This document shows positions 22,343-30,586 of a DNA stretch of 64,000 nucleotides, one piece after another. The stretch comes from Demequina iriomotensis (GTDB lineage Bacteria; Actinomycetota; Actinomycetes; Actinomycetales; Demequinaceae). Location: contig NZ_BBME01000011.1 in the NCBI RefSeq assembly GCF_000971395.1, positions 287,267-351,266 on the forward strand. The letters are read 5' to 3'. Every line of letters starts with the position of its first letter. The stretch's first letter is position 1. Position numbers and translations under genes: made by a program. Below the pieces are notes generated by a model. The model had not been told where the DNA came from, ran no database searches, and saw nothing but the letters and a program-made list of their open reading frames with translations.

Positions 22343-23416
22343 TCAGCCCTGGTCGTTCTTCGCGCCGAAGACGATCTCGTCCCAGCTGGGGACCGAGGCG
22401 CGCCCACGCTTCGCCGGACGCCGATCGACCGGCTCCTCGGGCTTGGGCTGCGGAGCCGCGGCCGCGGGTTCGCTCGCGCGCGCCCGACCAGCGGGGTGGG
22501 AGAAGCCCGTCTCCGCCTCGCGAGCGCGGCGCGCGGGGCCGAAGCCCTCGAACGCCTCGTCGTCGTCCTCGTCCTCGTCGGTCTCCGCCACGGCCTCGCG
22601 CGTGCCGCGCCGGAGGTCGAGGTCGTCGAGCAGCAGCTCGGTCTGGGTGGGCTCGGGGGCGCGACGCGCGGCGGGGGCCGGCGCATCGTCCTCCGCCGCG
22701 GCCTCGGCGGCCTCGGGGGAGTCCACCAGGGGCACGGGCTCCGTGGGGGCCGGCGGGCGGGTGGCCTGCAACGGTCGGGCGGCGTCCTTCTCGGAGTCGC
22801 GCACGGCGCTGAGGTGGCGCCGGGGGATGGGCACGTCGAGCAGCTCGGTCTCCGAGAGCCAGCGCGCCTCCTCGTCCTCGGCGGTGAGCGTCCGCGCCGA
22901 GTGGTCGAACGTCCACAGGGCACGCACGCCGCGACCGGACACGCGGTAGTCGGCGGCGACGCGCCAGGGCTCGTCGATCTCGCGCCAGGCGTCCCACGTG
23001 ACCGACTCGGGGTCGACGCCGCGGGCGGCCAGGCGGTCGGTCACCAGGTCGCCCAGCTGGGGAGCGCTGGGGTCGCGGCCGATGCGGGTCTCGCGTGCGA
23101 GGTCCGCGATGTAGCGGCGCTCGGCGGCGACGGGGCCCTCGTACTTCTCGATGGCGGCCAGGGACGTGCCGGACAGCTCCGCGAGCTCCGCCGCCGTGAG
23201 CCCGGCACGGATGCGCTGCTGGATCTCGCGCGGCGTCATCGTGGGCCCGTCGGACTCCTCGGGCGACGCGGCGGCGGGCGACGCGGCGGGGCGCGTGTAC
23301 CTGACCGCGTGGCGAAGCTCGTCGGAGAGGGGCAGCTCGAAGCGGTCACCCGACTCGGACTCCACGACGAGGTGGAGCCCGTCCTCGGAGGGGCCGACAA
23401 GGGTGAGGCGCGTCAT
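22343..23416 (-). CDS. sepH: Septation protein SepH
   Basis: Actinobacterial cell-division protein of 357 residues that binds FtsZ and stimulates its assembly. The N-terminal DUF3071 domain starts MTRLTLVGPSEDGLHLVVES, with a helix-turn-helix segment around MTPREIQQRIRAGLTAAELA and AAIEKYEGPVAAERRYIADLAR. A long acidic, proline-rich, disordered middle follows, and the protein ends with the conserved SWDEIVFGAK. The ATG at 23416 starts the conserved domain; the open frame continuing to 24157 is antisense to the neighbouring phosphatase gene. It sits divergently beside the IMPase gene, a synteny seen in other Actinobacteria. Confidence 0.9.
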   Translation of the reverse strand: MTRLTLVGPSEDGLHLVVESESGDRFELPLSDELRHAVRYTRPAASPAAASPEESDGPTMTPREIQQRIRAGLTAAELAELSGTSLAAIEKYEGPVAAERRYIADLARETRIGRDPSAPQLGDLVTDRLAARGVDPESVTWDAWREIDEPWRVAADYRVSGRGVRALWTFDHSARTLTAEDEEARWLSETELLDVPIPRRHLSAVRDSEKDAARPLQATRPPAPTEPVPLVDSPEAAEAAAEDDAPAPAARRAPEPTQTELLLDDLDLRRGTREAVAETDEDEDDDEAFEGFGPARRAREAETGFSHPAGRARASEPAAAAPQPKPEEPVDRRPAKRGRASVPSWDEIVFGAKNDQG

Positions 23417-23515
23417 GGCATCAGGGTGCCACGCCCGATCGCGACCGAGGCCGCGACACCCCGGTTCACGACGATTGCCGGGATCTCCGGTCGCGGCGCC
23501 TCCTACGATGTGCCC

Positions 23516-24322
23516 ATGAGCACCCCTGCCGCCTTGCTCGAGGTCGCCACCACGCTCGCGACGGAGGCCGGCCGGCTCATCGTCGCCGGGCGCGCCTCGG
23601 CCCGCGTCGCCGACACGAAGTCCTCGTCGGTCGACATCGTCACCCAGATGGACCTTGCGGCGGAGGAGCTGCTGCGCGCCAGGATCCGCGAGCTGCGCCC
23701 GGACGACGGCATCCTCGGCGAGGAGGGCGACGACGTCGAGGGGACGTCGGGCATCACGTGGGTGCTCGATCCCATCGACGGCACGGTCAACTACCTGTAC
23801 GGGATCCCGCACTACTCGGTCTCGGTCGCCGCCGTGAGCGGACCGCCCGAGCCGCACCGGTGGACCATCGAGGCCGGCGCGGTGAGCGACGGCGCGGGCA
23901 CCCTGTGGACGGCTGCGCGCGGCCTCGGGGCGTGGCGGGACGGCGAGGCGCTCCGGCGCGAGGGCTCCGCGCCGCTCGACCGCACGCTCGTGGCCACCGG
24001 CTTCCAGTACACCGCCGAGCGGCGTGCGCTCCAGGGGCAGGTGGTCGCGCGGCTGCTGCCTCAGGTGCGCGACATCCGGCGGCTCGGCTCGGCTTCGGTC
24101 GACCTGTGCCACGTCGCGGCCGGCACCGTGGACGCCTACTACGAGCAGGGTCTCCATCCGTGGGACTTCGCCGCCGCGGCGCTCATCGCGACGGAGGCGG
24201 GGGTGAAGGTCGCGGGCCTGGACGGCGGTGCGCCGGATGGGGACATGGTCATCGCGGCGATGCCCGAGGCGTGGGACGCCCTGCGAGATGCGCTGGCAGA
24301 GGCAGGTGTCCGGCCGTTCTAG
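23516..24322 (+). CDS. Inositol monophosphatase family protein
   Basis: Magnesium-dependent phosphatase of 268 residues. The metal ligands are visible: E70 in GILGEEGDD, D85 and D88 in WVLDPIDGTVNYLYG, and a late aspartate in PWDFAAAALIATEAGV. The N-terminal SVDIVTQMDLAAEELLRARI is the usual opening. The substrate may be inositol-1-phosphate, fructose-1,6-bisphosphate, histidinol phosphate or another sugar phosphate; sequence alone does not settle it. The ATG follows TACGAT by 6 nt with no ribosome-binding site, suggesting a leaderless start. A much longer frame open upstream is antisense to sepH. Confidence 0.9.
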   Translation: MSTPAALLEVATTLATEAGRLIVAGRASARVADTKSSSVDIVTQMDLAAEELLRARIRELRPDDGILGEEGDDVEGTSGITWVLDPIDGTVNYLYGIPHYSVSVAAVSGPPEPHRWTIEAGAVSDGAGTLWTAARGLGAWRDGEALRREGSAPLDRTLVATGFQYTAERRALQGQVVARLLPQVRDIRRLGSASVDLCHVAAGTVDAYYEQGLHPWDFAAAALIATEAGVKVAGLDGGAPDGDMVIAAMPEAWDALRDALAEAGVRPF

Positions 24323-24447
24323 AAGGCCCGCGCACGCTCGGGTCGCATTCTTCTCCGGGATGGTGCAGAATGCGTCAGCCGCGCGGGAACAAAAGGTGCC
24401 CGCTGCGCATTAGACAGCCACAGGAACGTGGAAGGGACTTCAGCCGC

Positions 24448-24747
24448 ATGGCAACCGATTACGACGCGCCGCGCAAGACCGACGACGAGATCTCGGCCGA
24501 CTCCATCGAGGAGCTCAAGGCCCGTCGCGCGGACAAGACCTCCGGCGTGGTCGACGAGGACGAGACCGAGGCCGCGGAGGGCTTCGAGCTCCCCGGCGCC
24601 GATCTGTCCGGCGAGGAGCTCTCGGTCCGCGTGCTGCCGGCGCAGCAGGACGAGTTCACGTGCATGTCGTGCTTCCTCGTGCACCACCGCAGCCAGCTCG
24701 CGAGCTTCAAGAACGACCAGCCGATCTGCTCGGAGTGCGCGGCCTGA
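24448..24747 (+). CDS. DUF4193 zinc-ribbon-like protein
   Basis: Small acidic protein of 99 residues. It begins MATDYDAPRKTDDE and has an acidic middle (DEDETEAAEGFELPGADLSG), then a four-cysteine zinc-ribbon-like end, EFTCMSCFLVHHRSQL and ICSECAA. This is the hallmark of actinobacterial DUF4193, whose function is unknown. It is followed 3 nt later by dut. The leader from 24323 is about 125 nt and contains a TTAGAC element; no obvious riboswitch. The start has GGAAGGGA about 10 nt upstream. Confidence 0.88.
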   Translation: MATDYDAPRKTDDEISADSIEELKARRADKTSGVVDEDETEAAEGFELPGADLSGEELSVRVLPAQQDEFTCMSCFLVHHRSQLASFKNDQPICSECAA

Positions 24748-24750
24748 CGC

Positions 24751-25212
24751 ATGGCCGACCTCGAGATCCTCGTCAGCACGACCGAGCCGGACGTGCCCCT
24801 GCCTCGCTACTCCCACCCGGGTGACGCGGGAGCGGACATCACCACGCGCATCGACGTGCGCCTCGAACCGGGGGAGCGCGCCACCGTGCCCACCGGGCTG
24901 AGGATCGCCCTGCCGGACGGCTACGCGGCCTTCGTGCACCCGCGCTCGGGTCTCGCGTCCCGGCACGGCGTCACGATCGTCAACGCGCCGGGCACGGTCG
25001 ATGCGGGCTACCGCGGCGAGATCGCCGTGACCTTGCTCAACACCGACGCGACCCAGGCGGTGACGCTCGCCAAAGGCGACCGCATCGCGCAGCTGGTGAT
25101 CCAGCGCGTCGAACGCGCCGACTTCGTCCCCGTCGAGGCCCTTCCGGGCTCGCACCGCGGCGAGGGCGGCTTCGGTTCGACGGGCGTCGCGACCGCCGAG
25201 GCGACCGCGTGA
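24751..25212 (+). CDS. dut: dUTP diphosphatase
   Basis: Trimeric dUTPase of 153 residues that hydrolyses dUTP to dUMP and pyrophosphate, keeping uracil out of DNA and feeding dTMP synthesis. All five motifs are present: DAGADI (residues 25-30), PRSGLA (64-69), GTVDAGYRGE with catalytic D84, RIAQLVI, and the C-terminal GEGGFGSTG arm that closes the active site. It begins 3 nt after the DUF4193 stop, and its stop overlaps the start of the OB-fold gene. Confidence 0.96.
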   Translation: MADLEILVSTTEPDVPLPRYSHPGDAGADITTRIDVRLEPGERATVPTGLRIALPDGYAAFVHPRSGLASRHGVTIVNAPGTVDAGYRGEIAVTLLNTDATQAVTLAKGDRIAQLVIQRVERADFVPVEALPGSHRGEGGFGSTGVATAEATA

Positions 25213-25490
25213 CGGTCGCCGACAGCGCCATCGCGGACGTGGAGCCGCGCGGGGTCGCCCGCGTGGCCGGCCGCGTGGTCGCCATCCAGGTGGAGCCGAG
25301 CGACGCGCCTCCCGCGTTCACGGTGCGTCTGGAGGACGCCACCGGACGTATCGACGCGGTGTTCATGGGCCGCCGCGACGTGCCCGGCATCGCGCCCGGC
25401 GTGGAGCTGCGCCTGGAGGGCCGGGTGTGCGCGACGGAGTCGCTGCCGCGCCTGTACAACCCCCGCTACGAGCTCATCCCGGCGTCGTGA
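25209..25490 (+). CDS. Short OB-fold nucleic-acid-binding protein
   Basis: Protein of 93 residues with alternating beta strands expected of an OB fold: ARVAGRVVAIQVEP, FTVRLEDATGRIDAVFMGR, and LRLEGRVCATESLPRLYNPRYEL. It resembles the tRNA/ssDNA-binding OB domain found next to dut and DUF3159 genes in many Actinobacteria. It may bind single-stranded DNA or RNA. GTG start overlaps the dut stop (GTGA), and its own stop overlaps the next gene in the same way, so dut, this gene and DUF3159 are translated as a chain. Confidence 0.8.
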   Translation: MTVADSAIADVEPRGVARVAGRVVAIQVEPSDAPPAFTVRLEDATGRIDAVFMGRRDVPGIAPGVELRLEGRVCATESLPRLYNPRYELIPAS

Positions 25491-26161
25491 GCGACGAGCG
25501 CCAGGTTCCCGAGAGCCGGGCCGCGAGCCTGCTCGGCGGGGACACCTTCGACCTGCACGCCGCGATCGGCGGATGGCGAGGATTCGTCGAGTCCTCGCTG
25601 CCCGGCATCGTCTTCGTGGCGTCGTACCTCATCTGGGGCGGCTTCCGCACCCCGGTGATCGCGTCCGTCGCGGTGATGGTCGTCATGGTCGCGGTGCGCC
25701 TGATCCAGCGCACTCCCGTGATGCAGGCGCTCGCCGGCGCCGCAGGCGTCGCCTTCGGCGCGATCTGGGCATGGCGCTCGGGCGACGCGGCCGGCTATTT
25801 CGAGCCGGGGCTGTGGATCAACGCCGCCTACCTGGGCGGCATCCTCGTCTCGATGGTCGCGGGCTGGCCCGTGGTCGGCATCGTCATGGGCCTCATCCGC
25901 GGCGAGGGGACGGCGTGGCGCGCGAATGCGACCGAGCGGCGTCGCTACCAGCTCGCGTCCGGCGTGCTCGCGGCGATGTTCGCGCTGCGGCTCGCCGTGC
26001 AGGTGCCGCTCCTGCTCGCGGATCAGCTCGCGGTGCTCGGCACCGTCAAGCTCGCGATGGGCGTGCCGCTCTTCGCCCTCACGCTGTGGGGCGTATGGCT
26101 GCTGTCCCGCGACGCAGCACCTGCTCGAGCGCCTCAGGATCCGCCTCCGACGACACGATGA
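25487..26161 (+). CDS. DUF3159 family membrane protein
   Basis: Membrane protein of 224 residues with five or six helices (SLPGIVFVASYLIWGG, VIASVAVMVVMVAVRLI, ALAGAAGVAFGAIWAW, then YLGGILVSMVAGWPVVGIVMG, a helix near residue 160 and one near 190). It begins with a hydrophilic segment of about 35 residues. The family is conserved beside dut and TrkA genes in Actinobacteria and is uncharacterised. GTG overlaps the OB-fold stop. The 3' end overlaps the convergent trkA gene by 83 bp; its final residues are a low-complexity Ala/Pro tail. Confidence 0.85.
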   Translation: MSDERQVPESRAASLLGGDTFDLHAAIGGWRGFVESSLPGIVFVASYLIWGGFRTPVIASVAVMVVMVAVRLIQRTPVMQALAGAAGVAFGAIWAWRSGDAAGYFEPGLWINAAYLGGILVSMVAGWPVVGIVMGLIRGEGTAWRANATERRRYQLASGVLAAMFALRLAVQVPLLLADQLAVLGTVKLAMGVPLFALTLWGVWLLSRDAAPARAPQDPPPTTR

Positions 26162-26765
26162 AGAGCAGCTCGTCGTGAGCCTCGAGCGTGTCGTCCGGCG
26201 TCGGCGCAAGCGTGCGGTCGCCGCGGATGATGCACGCGAGCACCACGTCGACGGGCCACTGGATCTCCCGCAGGAGCACGCCCACCACGGGTGACGATGC
26301 AGGCAGGGTCACCTCGACCATCGCCGCGCCCGACTGGCGGAACGTGAACACGCGCACCAGGTCGCCGACGGCCACCGCCTCCTCGACCATCGCGGTCATG
26401 ATGCGCGGCGTCGACACGGCGACGTCCACGCCCCACTGGGCGTCGTACATCCACTCGTTGCGGGGGTTGTTGACGCGCGCCACCGTGCGGGGCACGCCGA
26501 ACTCGGTCTTCGCGAGGAAGGACACGACGAGGTTCGCCTTGTCGTCACCGGTCGCGGCGACCACCACGTCCATCGTCTCCACCTGCGCGTCGCGCAGGGC
26601 GGACATCTCGCAGACGTCGGCGAGCATCCACTCCGCCTCGGCCACCTGCGCGACGCGCATCGCCGCGGGGTTCGAGTCGATGAGGAGGACCTCGTGCCCG
26701 TGCTCGAGGAGGTCGCGCGCGATCGAGCGCCCCACCGAGCCGGCGCCGGCGATCATGACCTTCAC
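26079..26765 (-). CDS. TrkA family potassium uptake protein (second of pair, CeoC-like)
   Basis: Regulatory subunit of a Trk/Ktr-type potassium transporter, 228 residues. The N-terminal RCK domain has the NAD-binding fold MKVMIAGAGSVGRSIARDLLEHGHEVLLID; the C-terminal RCK_C part is about residues 140-220 (VEVTLPASSPVVGVLLREI). Its ATG overlaps the stop of the upstream TrkA gene (ATGA), so the two are coupled, as in CeoBC of mycobacteria. Its 3' end overlaps the convergent DUF3159 gene by 83 bp; the encoded tail EALEQVLRRG looks genuine. Confidence 0.88.
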   Translation of the reverse strand: MKVMIAGAGSVGRSIARDLLEHGHEVLLIDSNPAAMRVAQVAEAEWMLADVCEMSALRDAQVETMDVVVAATGDDKANLVVSFLAKTEFGVPRTVARVNNPRNEWMYDAQWGVDVAVSTPRIMTAMVEEAVAVGDLVRVFTFRQSGAAMVEVTLPASSPVVGVLLREIQWPVDVVLACIIRGDRTLAPTPDDTLEAHDELLFIVSSEADPEALEQVLRRGTAAIRPTA

Positions 26766-27427
26766 TTGGACACCTCCGGGGAGCGTCCCGCGACGCGGGC
26801 GGGGGAGCCGCCTGCGCCGGGGAGCATGGTGAAGTAGGCCTCGTCGCCCTCCTGGACCAGCGTGTCGGCGTCCGGCAGGAGCGCCTCGCCGAAGCGCACG
26901 AGGTATGCGACGCGCGCCTGCGCGCGCCGCTCAAGATCGGTGTAGCGCCTGCCTACCCAGCCCGCGTCGATCGGCAGGCGGCTGAGGCTCACGCCCGCGC
27001 TCGGGTCGTGATAGAGCGCATCGGAGCCGCCGGGGAGGAGGCGGGAGACGATCTGCGCGGCGGTCCAGGGGACCGGTGCCACCGTGGGGATGCCGAGCCT
27101 CCGGTACACCTCGGCGCGGCCGAAGTCCGCGATTCTCGCGACGACGTTGTCGATGCCGTAGGTCTCGCGCACCACACGTGCGGCGAGGATGTTCGAGTTG
27201 TCGCCGTCCGAGACCGCGGCGAAGGCGTACGCGTCCTCGACGCCGGCGGACACGAGCGTGTCCCGGTCGAAGCCGATGCCCGTGATCCGCTGGCCGGCGA
27301 ATCCGGCGGGGAGCCGACGGAACGCGTCGCCCGACTGATCGATCACCGCCACGGTGTGGCCACGGGCCTCGAACTCGATCGCCAGAGTCGCTCCGGTGCG
27401 GCCGCAGCCCATGATCACGATGTGCAC
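26762..27427 (-). CDS. TrkA family potassium uptake protein (first of pair, CeoB-like)
   Basis: Potassium-transport regulator of 221 residues, with the NAD-binding MHIVIMGCGRTGATLAIEFE at the N-terminus and a second glycine-rich turn absent. The RCK_N domain spans to about 125 and RCK_C to about 205 (GWVGRRYTDLERRAQARVAYLVR). No TrkH/KtrB channel gene lies in the window, so the channel is encoded elsewhere. The gene is divergent from the APC permease, with only 41 bp between the starts, including a palindromic GGTATACC at 27439-27446 that could serve as a -10 or operator. Confidence 0.88.
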   Translation of the reverse strand: MHIVIMGCGRTGATLAIEFEARGHTVAVIDQSGDAFRRLPAGFAGQRITGIGFDRDTLVSAGVEDAYAFAAVSDGDNSNILAARVVRETYGIDNVVARIADFGRAEVYRRLGIPTVAPVPWTAAQIVSRLLPGGSDALYHDPSAGVSLSRLPIDAGWVGRRYTDLERRAQARVAYLVRFGEALLPDADTLVQEGDEAYFTMLPGAGGSPARVAGRSPEVSK

Positions 27428-27468
27428 GGCAACCCACGGTATACCCCTTGAGCCTAGGATGGTGCGAC

Positions 27469-29382
27469 GTGCGAAGGTTTCTGGCGACCCTGAAACTGCT
27501 GGTGTTCGGGCGGCCCATCGCGACGGGGCGGATCCAGCGTGCGCAGCTGCGCACCCGCCTCGCGCTCCCCGTGTTCGGCGCGAGCCTGCTGTCGACGGTG
27601 ACGTATGCGCCCGACGCGGTGGTCGATGCGCTGCGCAAGGGCGGCGTGCAGTCGACGCTGCCGATCATGGCCGTCGGCGTCGTGGCGATCATGCTGCTGC
27701 TCGGCTTCGCATACCGCTCGAACGTGCGCAAGCGCCCGGACGAGCGTGGCGACTACGGGCTCGTGTCGGACAAGCTCGGGCCGGACGCGGCGCTCGTGAC
27801 CGGCGCGTCGCTGCTCGTCGACTACGTCTTCACGGTCGCGGTGTCGGTCTCCGCGATCGCGCAGTTCGTGGCGTTCGTCTTCCCGGCCCTCGACGGCGCG
27901 CACACGACGATCGCGGTGGTCGCGATCCTCATCATGACGCTCGTCAACCTGCGCGGCGTGCGCGAGCGCGCGCACCTGCTGCTGGTGGTGTGGTTCGGCT
28001 TCCTCGGCGTCGTGCTGCTCCAGCTGCTCGTCGGCGCCACGCGCGACAACATCGCCCCGCTCACCACCACGCCGCCGGCGCCCACGTGGTCCACCGCGCT
28101 CGCCTTCGCGGGTGCGATCGCCTCGGGCGCGGTGATGCTCACCGGCATCGAGCACCTCGCCTCGTCGGGGCCGGCGCACGCCGAGCCGCGCGGCGCCCGG
28201 GCCGGTCGCACCCTCATCCTCGCCGTGCTCGCCGGCGCCGTCGCGTTCACCGCGGTCATCGTCATGGTGTGGCGCTACCGGGTGTCGGGCTGGGCGTCGG
28301 GGCCGGTGCTGCTGCAGACCGCCGAGCGCGTGTTCGAGCAGTCATGGCCCGTGTGGGTGGTCGCGATCCCGTCGGTCGGCATCCTGTACGCCGCCGCCTC
28401 GGCGGTGTTCCGCCGCTTCGCGGGCCTCACGTCGCTGCTCGCCACCGACTCCTACCTGCCGCGCCAGCTGTCGCAGCAGAGCGACCGGCTGGTGCTGCGG
28501 GGCGGCGTGCTGTGGGTGGCGGGGTCGTCGGCCGTGATCGTCGTGGTCACCGGCGCGCGCCTCGAGCAGCTGGTGCACATGTACCTCATCGGCGCGTTCG
28601 CGGCGATCGTGCTGAGCCAGGTCGCCATGGTGCGCTACCAGAGCCTCAGGATCGCGCTCGAGCCGAGCGGTCGCACGCGGCTGCGCATGAAGGGCACGCG
28701 CGTGCTCCACGCCTCCGCGGCCATCGTCGCGGCGGCGGTGTGGCTCGTCATCGCGATCTTCAACTTCGTGGCGGGTGCATGGTTCGCGCTCGTGCTCGTC
28801 ACGGCCCTCGTGTTCCTCATGCGGGGGATCCACCGCCACTACGCGGACGTCAAGGAGCAGCTCACCATCCTGCCGGACGATCCTGCGTCGGCCAGGCCGA
28901 GCGCCACGCACGGCATCGTGCTCGTCGCCCAGCTGCATCGTCCCGCGCTGCGCGCGATCGCGTACGCCAAGGCGGCACGCCACTCGTCCCTCGAGGCCGT
29001 CGCGGTCCAGGTCGACCCGGCCGCGACGCGCGAGCTGCAGCGGCGGTGGGGAGCGCTCGGCCTCGGCGTGCCGCTCGTGGTGCTCGACTCGCCGTATCGT
29101 GACCTGGTGGCGCCCGTGCTCGACCACGTCCGCAGCATCCACCGGGAGTCGCCGCGTGACATGGTGGTGGTGTACGTACCCGAGTACATCGTCGGGCGGT
29201 GGTGGGAGAGGTTCCTGCACAACCGGGCGACGATGCGCCTGCGGGCCAAGCTCCTGTCCGTGCCTCGCGTGGTGGTCGCGGCGGTGCCGTGGCACCTGTC
29301 GTCGTCGCTCGCGGTGCTCGAGGGCGATGCGCTCACGCGCGAGCTGCCGCGCGTCGAGGAAGGAGAGGCGACTCATGCGTGA
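27469..29382 (+). CDS. APC superfamily amino acid permease
   Basis: Integral membrane transporter of 637 residues: about twelve helices up to residue 470, then a long soluble C-terminal domain. The N-terminal TM region shows FGASLLSTVTYAPDAVVD, the APC-type bend; later VTGASLLVDYVFTVAVSVSA and AASAVFRRFAGLTSLLATDSYLPRQL. The C-terminal soluble part (about 480-637) looks like a Usp or nucleotide-fold domain (GIVLVAQLHRPALRAIAYAKAA, DMVVVYVPEYIVG). The substrate is unknown, although its position beside TrkA genes suggests a cation or amino acid role. GTG follows TAGGAT by 8 nt, a likely leaderless start. The next gene overlaps its stop by 8 nt. Confidence 0.85.
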   Translation: MRRFLATLKLLVFGRPIATGRIQRAQLRTRLALPVFGASLLSTVTYAPDAVVDALRKGGVQSTLPIMAVGVVAIMLLLGFAYRSNVRKRPDERGDYGLVSDKLGPDAALVTGASLLVDYVFTVAVSVSAIAQFVAFVFPALDGAHTTIAVVAILIMTLVNLRGVRERAHLLLVVWFGFLGVVLLQLLVGATRDNIAPLTTTPPAPTWSTALAFAGAIASGAVMLTGIEHLASSGPAHAEPRGARAGRTLILAVLAGAVAFTAVIVMVWRYRVSGWASGPVLLQTAERVFEQSWPVWVVAIPSVGILYAAASAVFRRFAGLTSLLATDSYLPRQLSQQSDRLVLRGGVLWVAGSSAVIVVVTGARLEQLVHMYLIGAFAAIVLSQVAMVRYQSLRIALEPSGRTRLRMKGTRVLHASAAIVAAAVWLVIAIFNFVAGAWFALVLVTALVFLMRGIHRHYADVKEQLTILPDDPASARPSATHGIVLVAQLHRPALRAIAYAKAARHSSLEAVAVQVDPAATRELQRRWGALGLGVPLVVLDSPYRDLVAPVLDHVRSIHRESPRDMVVVYVPEYIVGRWWERFLHNRATMRLRAKLLSVPRVVVAAVPWHLSSSLAVLEGDALTRELPRVEEGEATHA

Positions 29383-30586
29383 TCTGCTGACGCTCGAGAT
29401 CGGCGCCGTCGCCCACGGCGGCCACTGCGTCGCGCGCCACGAGGGGCGCGTCGTGTTCGTGCGCCACGCCCTGCCGGGCGAGGTGGTGCGGGCGCGGCTC
29501 ACCGAGGCGGGGGACGATGCGCGGCTGTGGCGTGCGGACGCCGTCGAGGTGGTCGAGGCGTCGCCGGATCGCGTGCCTTCCGTGTGGTCCGATGCGGGCC
29601 CCGGCGGCGTCGGCGGCGGCGAGCTCGCGCACGTCGCGCTGCCCGCGCAGCGGCGATGGAAGCACGAGGTGCTGGCGGAGGCGTTCCTGCGGTTCGCCGA
29701 CCGCGAGTTCCCCGGTTCCGTCGAGGCGGCGCCCGGTGACGACGAGCGCGGCGGGCTGGGCTACCGCACGCGCGTCACGGCGATCGCGGGTCCCGAGGGG
29801 CGTGCCGCGATGCACGTCCACCGCTCGCGCGCGGTCAAGGAGCTCGGCTCGCTGCCCATCGCGGCGCCCGAGCTCGAGCGGCTCGTGCTCGAGACGCGGT
29901 TCTCCGGCGGTTCGCACATCGTGGGCGTCGCGCCCGGTGGCGAGGAGCCGCGCCTCGTCGTCGACGGAGTGCCGTGGCGCGGCGGACGTCCCGACCGGCG
30001 CGACAACGCCCCGCGCCGCGTGCGCGAGACCGTGACGACGGCGCAGGGGGAGTGGACCTACCAGGTCGACGTCGAGGGATTCTGGCAGGTGCATCGGGAG
30101 GCGCCTGGCGTGCTTGTCGATGCAGTGCTTCGCGGCGTCGGCGACGCGGCCACGGTGCTCGACCTCTATGCCGGCGCCGGGTTGTTCACCGTCGCGCTCG
30201 CGTCGACGGGCCGCGTGGTCACGTCCGTCGAGGCGGACGCGCGCGCCTCGCGCGATGCCCGCCGCAACGCGCATGCGGTGCCGGACACACGCATCGTCCA
30301 CGGGGATACGCGTGCGTTCCTCGAGTCGGCCGCGGTCGAGCCCGGGCGTGCGACCCCCGACGCGATCGTGCTCGACCCGCCGCGCTCAGGTGCCGGTGGT
30401 CGCACCGTGGACGCGCTCGCCGCCGTCGGCGCGCCGCGCATCGTCTACGTCGCGTGCGACCCTGTGGCGCTCGCGCGGGACACGGCGTTGCTGGCGGCGC
30501 ACGGGTACGCGCTCGAGGGGGCGCAGGGGTACGACCTGTTCCCGATGACGCACCACGTGGAGACGGTGGCGACGTTCATCAGATGA
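29375..30586 (+). CDS. TRAM-domain class I RNA methyltransferase (TrmA/RlmD family)
   Basis: SAM-dependent RNA 5-methyluridine methyltransferase of 403 residues. An N-terminal TRAM domain (to about residue 65; GAVAHGGHCVARHEGRVVFV) binds RNA. The catalytic domain has the SAM motif VLDLYAGAGLFTVAL, DAIVLDPPRSGAG, the nucleophilic cysteine in IVYVACDPVALARD, and the final base in HHVETVATF. The cysteines of the Fe-S cluster found in E. coli RlmD are not present. It could modify tRNA or 23S rRNA. The ATG has AAGGAGAGG and overlaps the permease stop, so they are co-translated. Its stop overlaps the convergent hydrolase gene by 8 nt. Confidence 0.88.
   Translation: MRDLLTLEIGAVAHGGHCVARHEGRVVFVRHALPGEVVRARLTEAGDDARLWRADAVEVVEASPDRVPSVWSDAGPGGVGGGELAHVALPAQRRWKHEVLAEAFLRFADREFPGSVEAAPGDDERGGLGYRTRVTAIAGPEGRAAMHVHRSRAVKELGSLPIAAPELERLVLETRFSGGSHIVGVAPGGEEPRLVVDGVPWRGGRPDRRDNAPRRVRETVTTAQGEWTYQVDVEGFWQVHREAPGVLVDAVLRGVGDAATVLDLYAGAGLFTVALASTGRVVTSVEADARASRDARRNAHAVPDTRIVHGDTRAFLESAAVEPGRATPDAIVLDPPRSGAGGRTVDALAAVGAPRIVYVACDPVALARDTALLAAHGYALEGAQGYDLFPMTHHVETVATFIR

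Noticed and set aside
24323..24447. Regulatory RNA in the DUF4193 leader
   Set aside because: No stable structure or known motif could be seen in the 125 nt.
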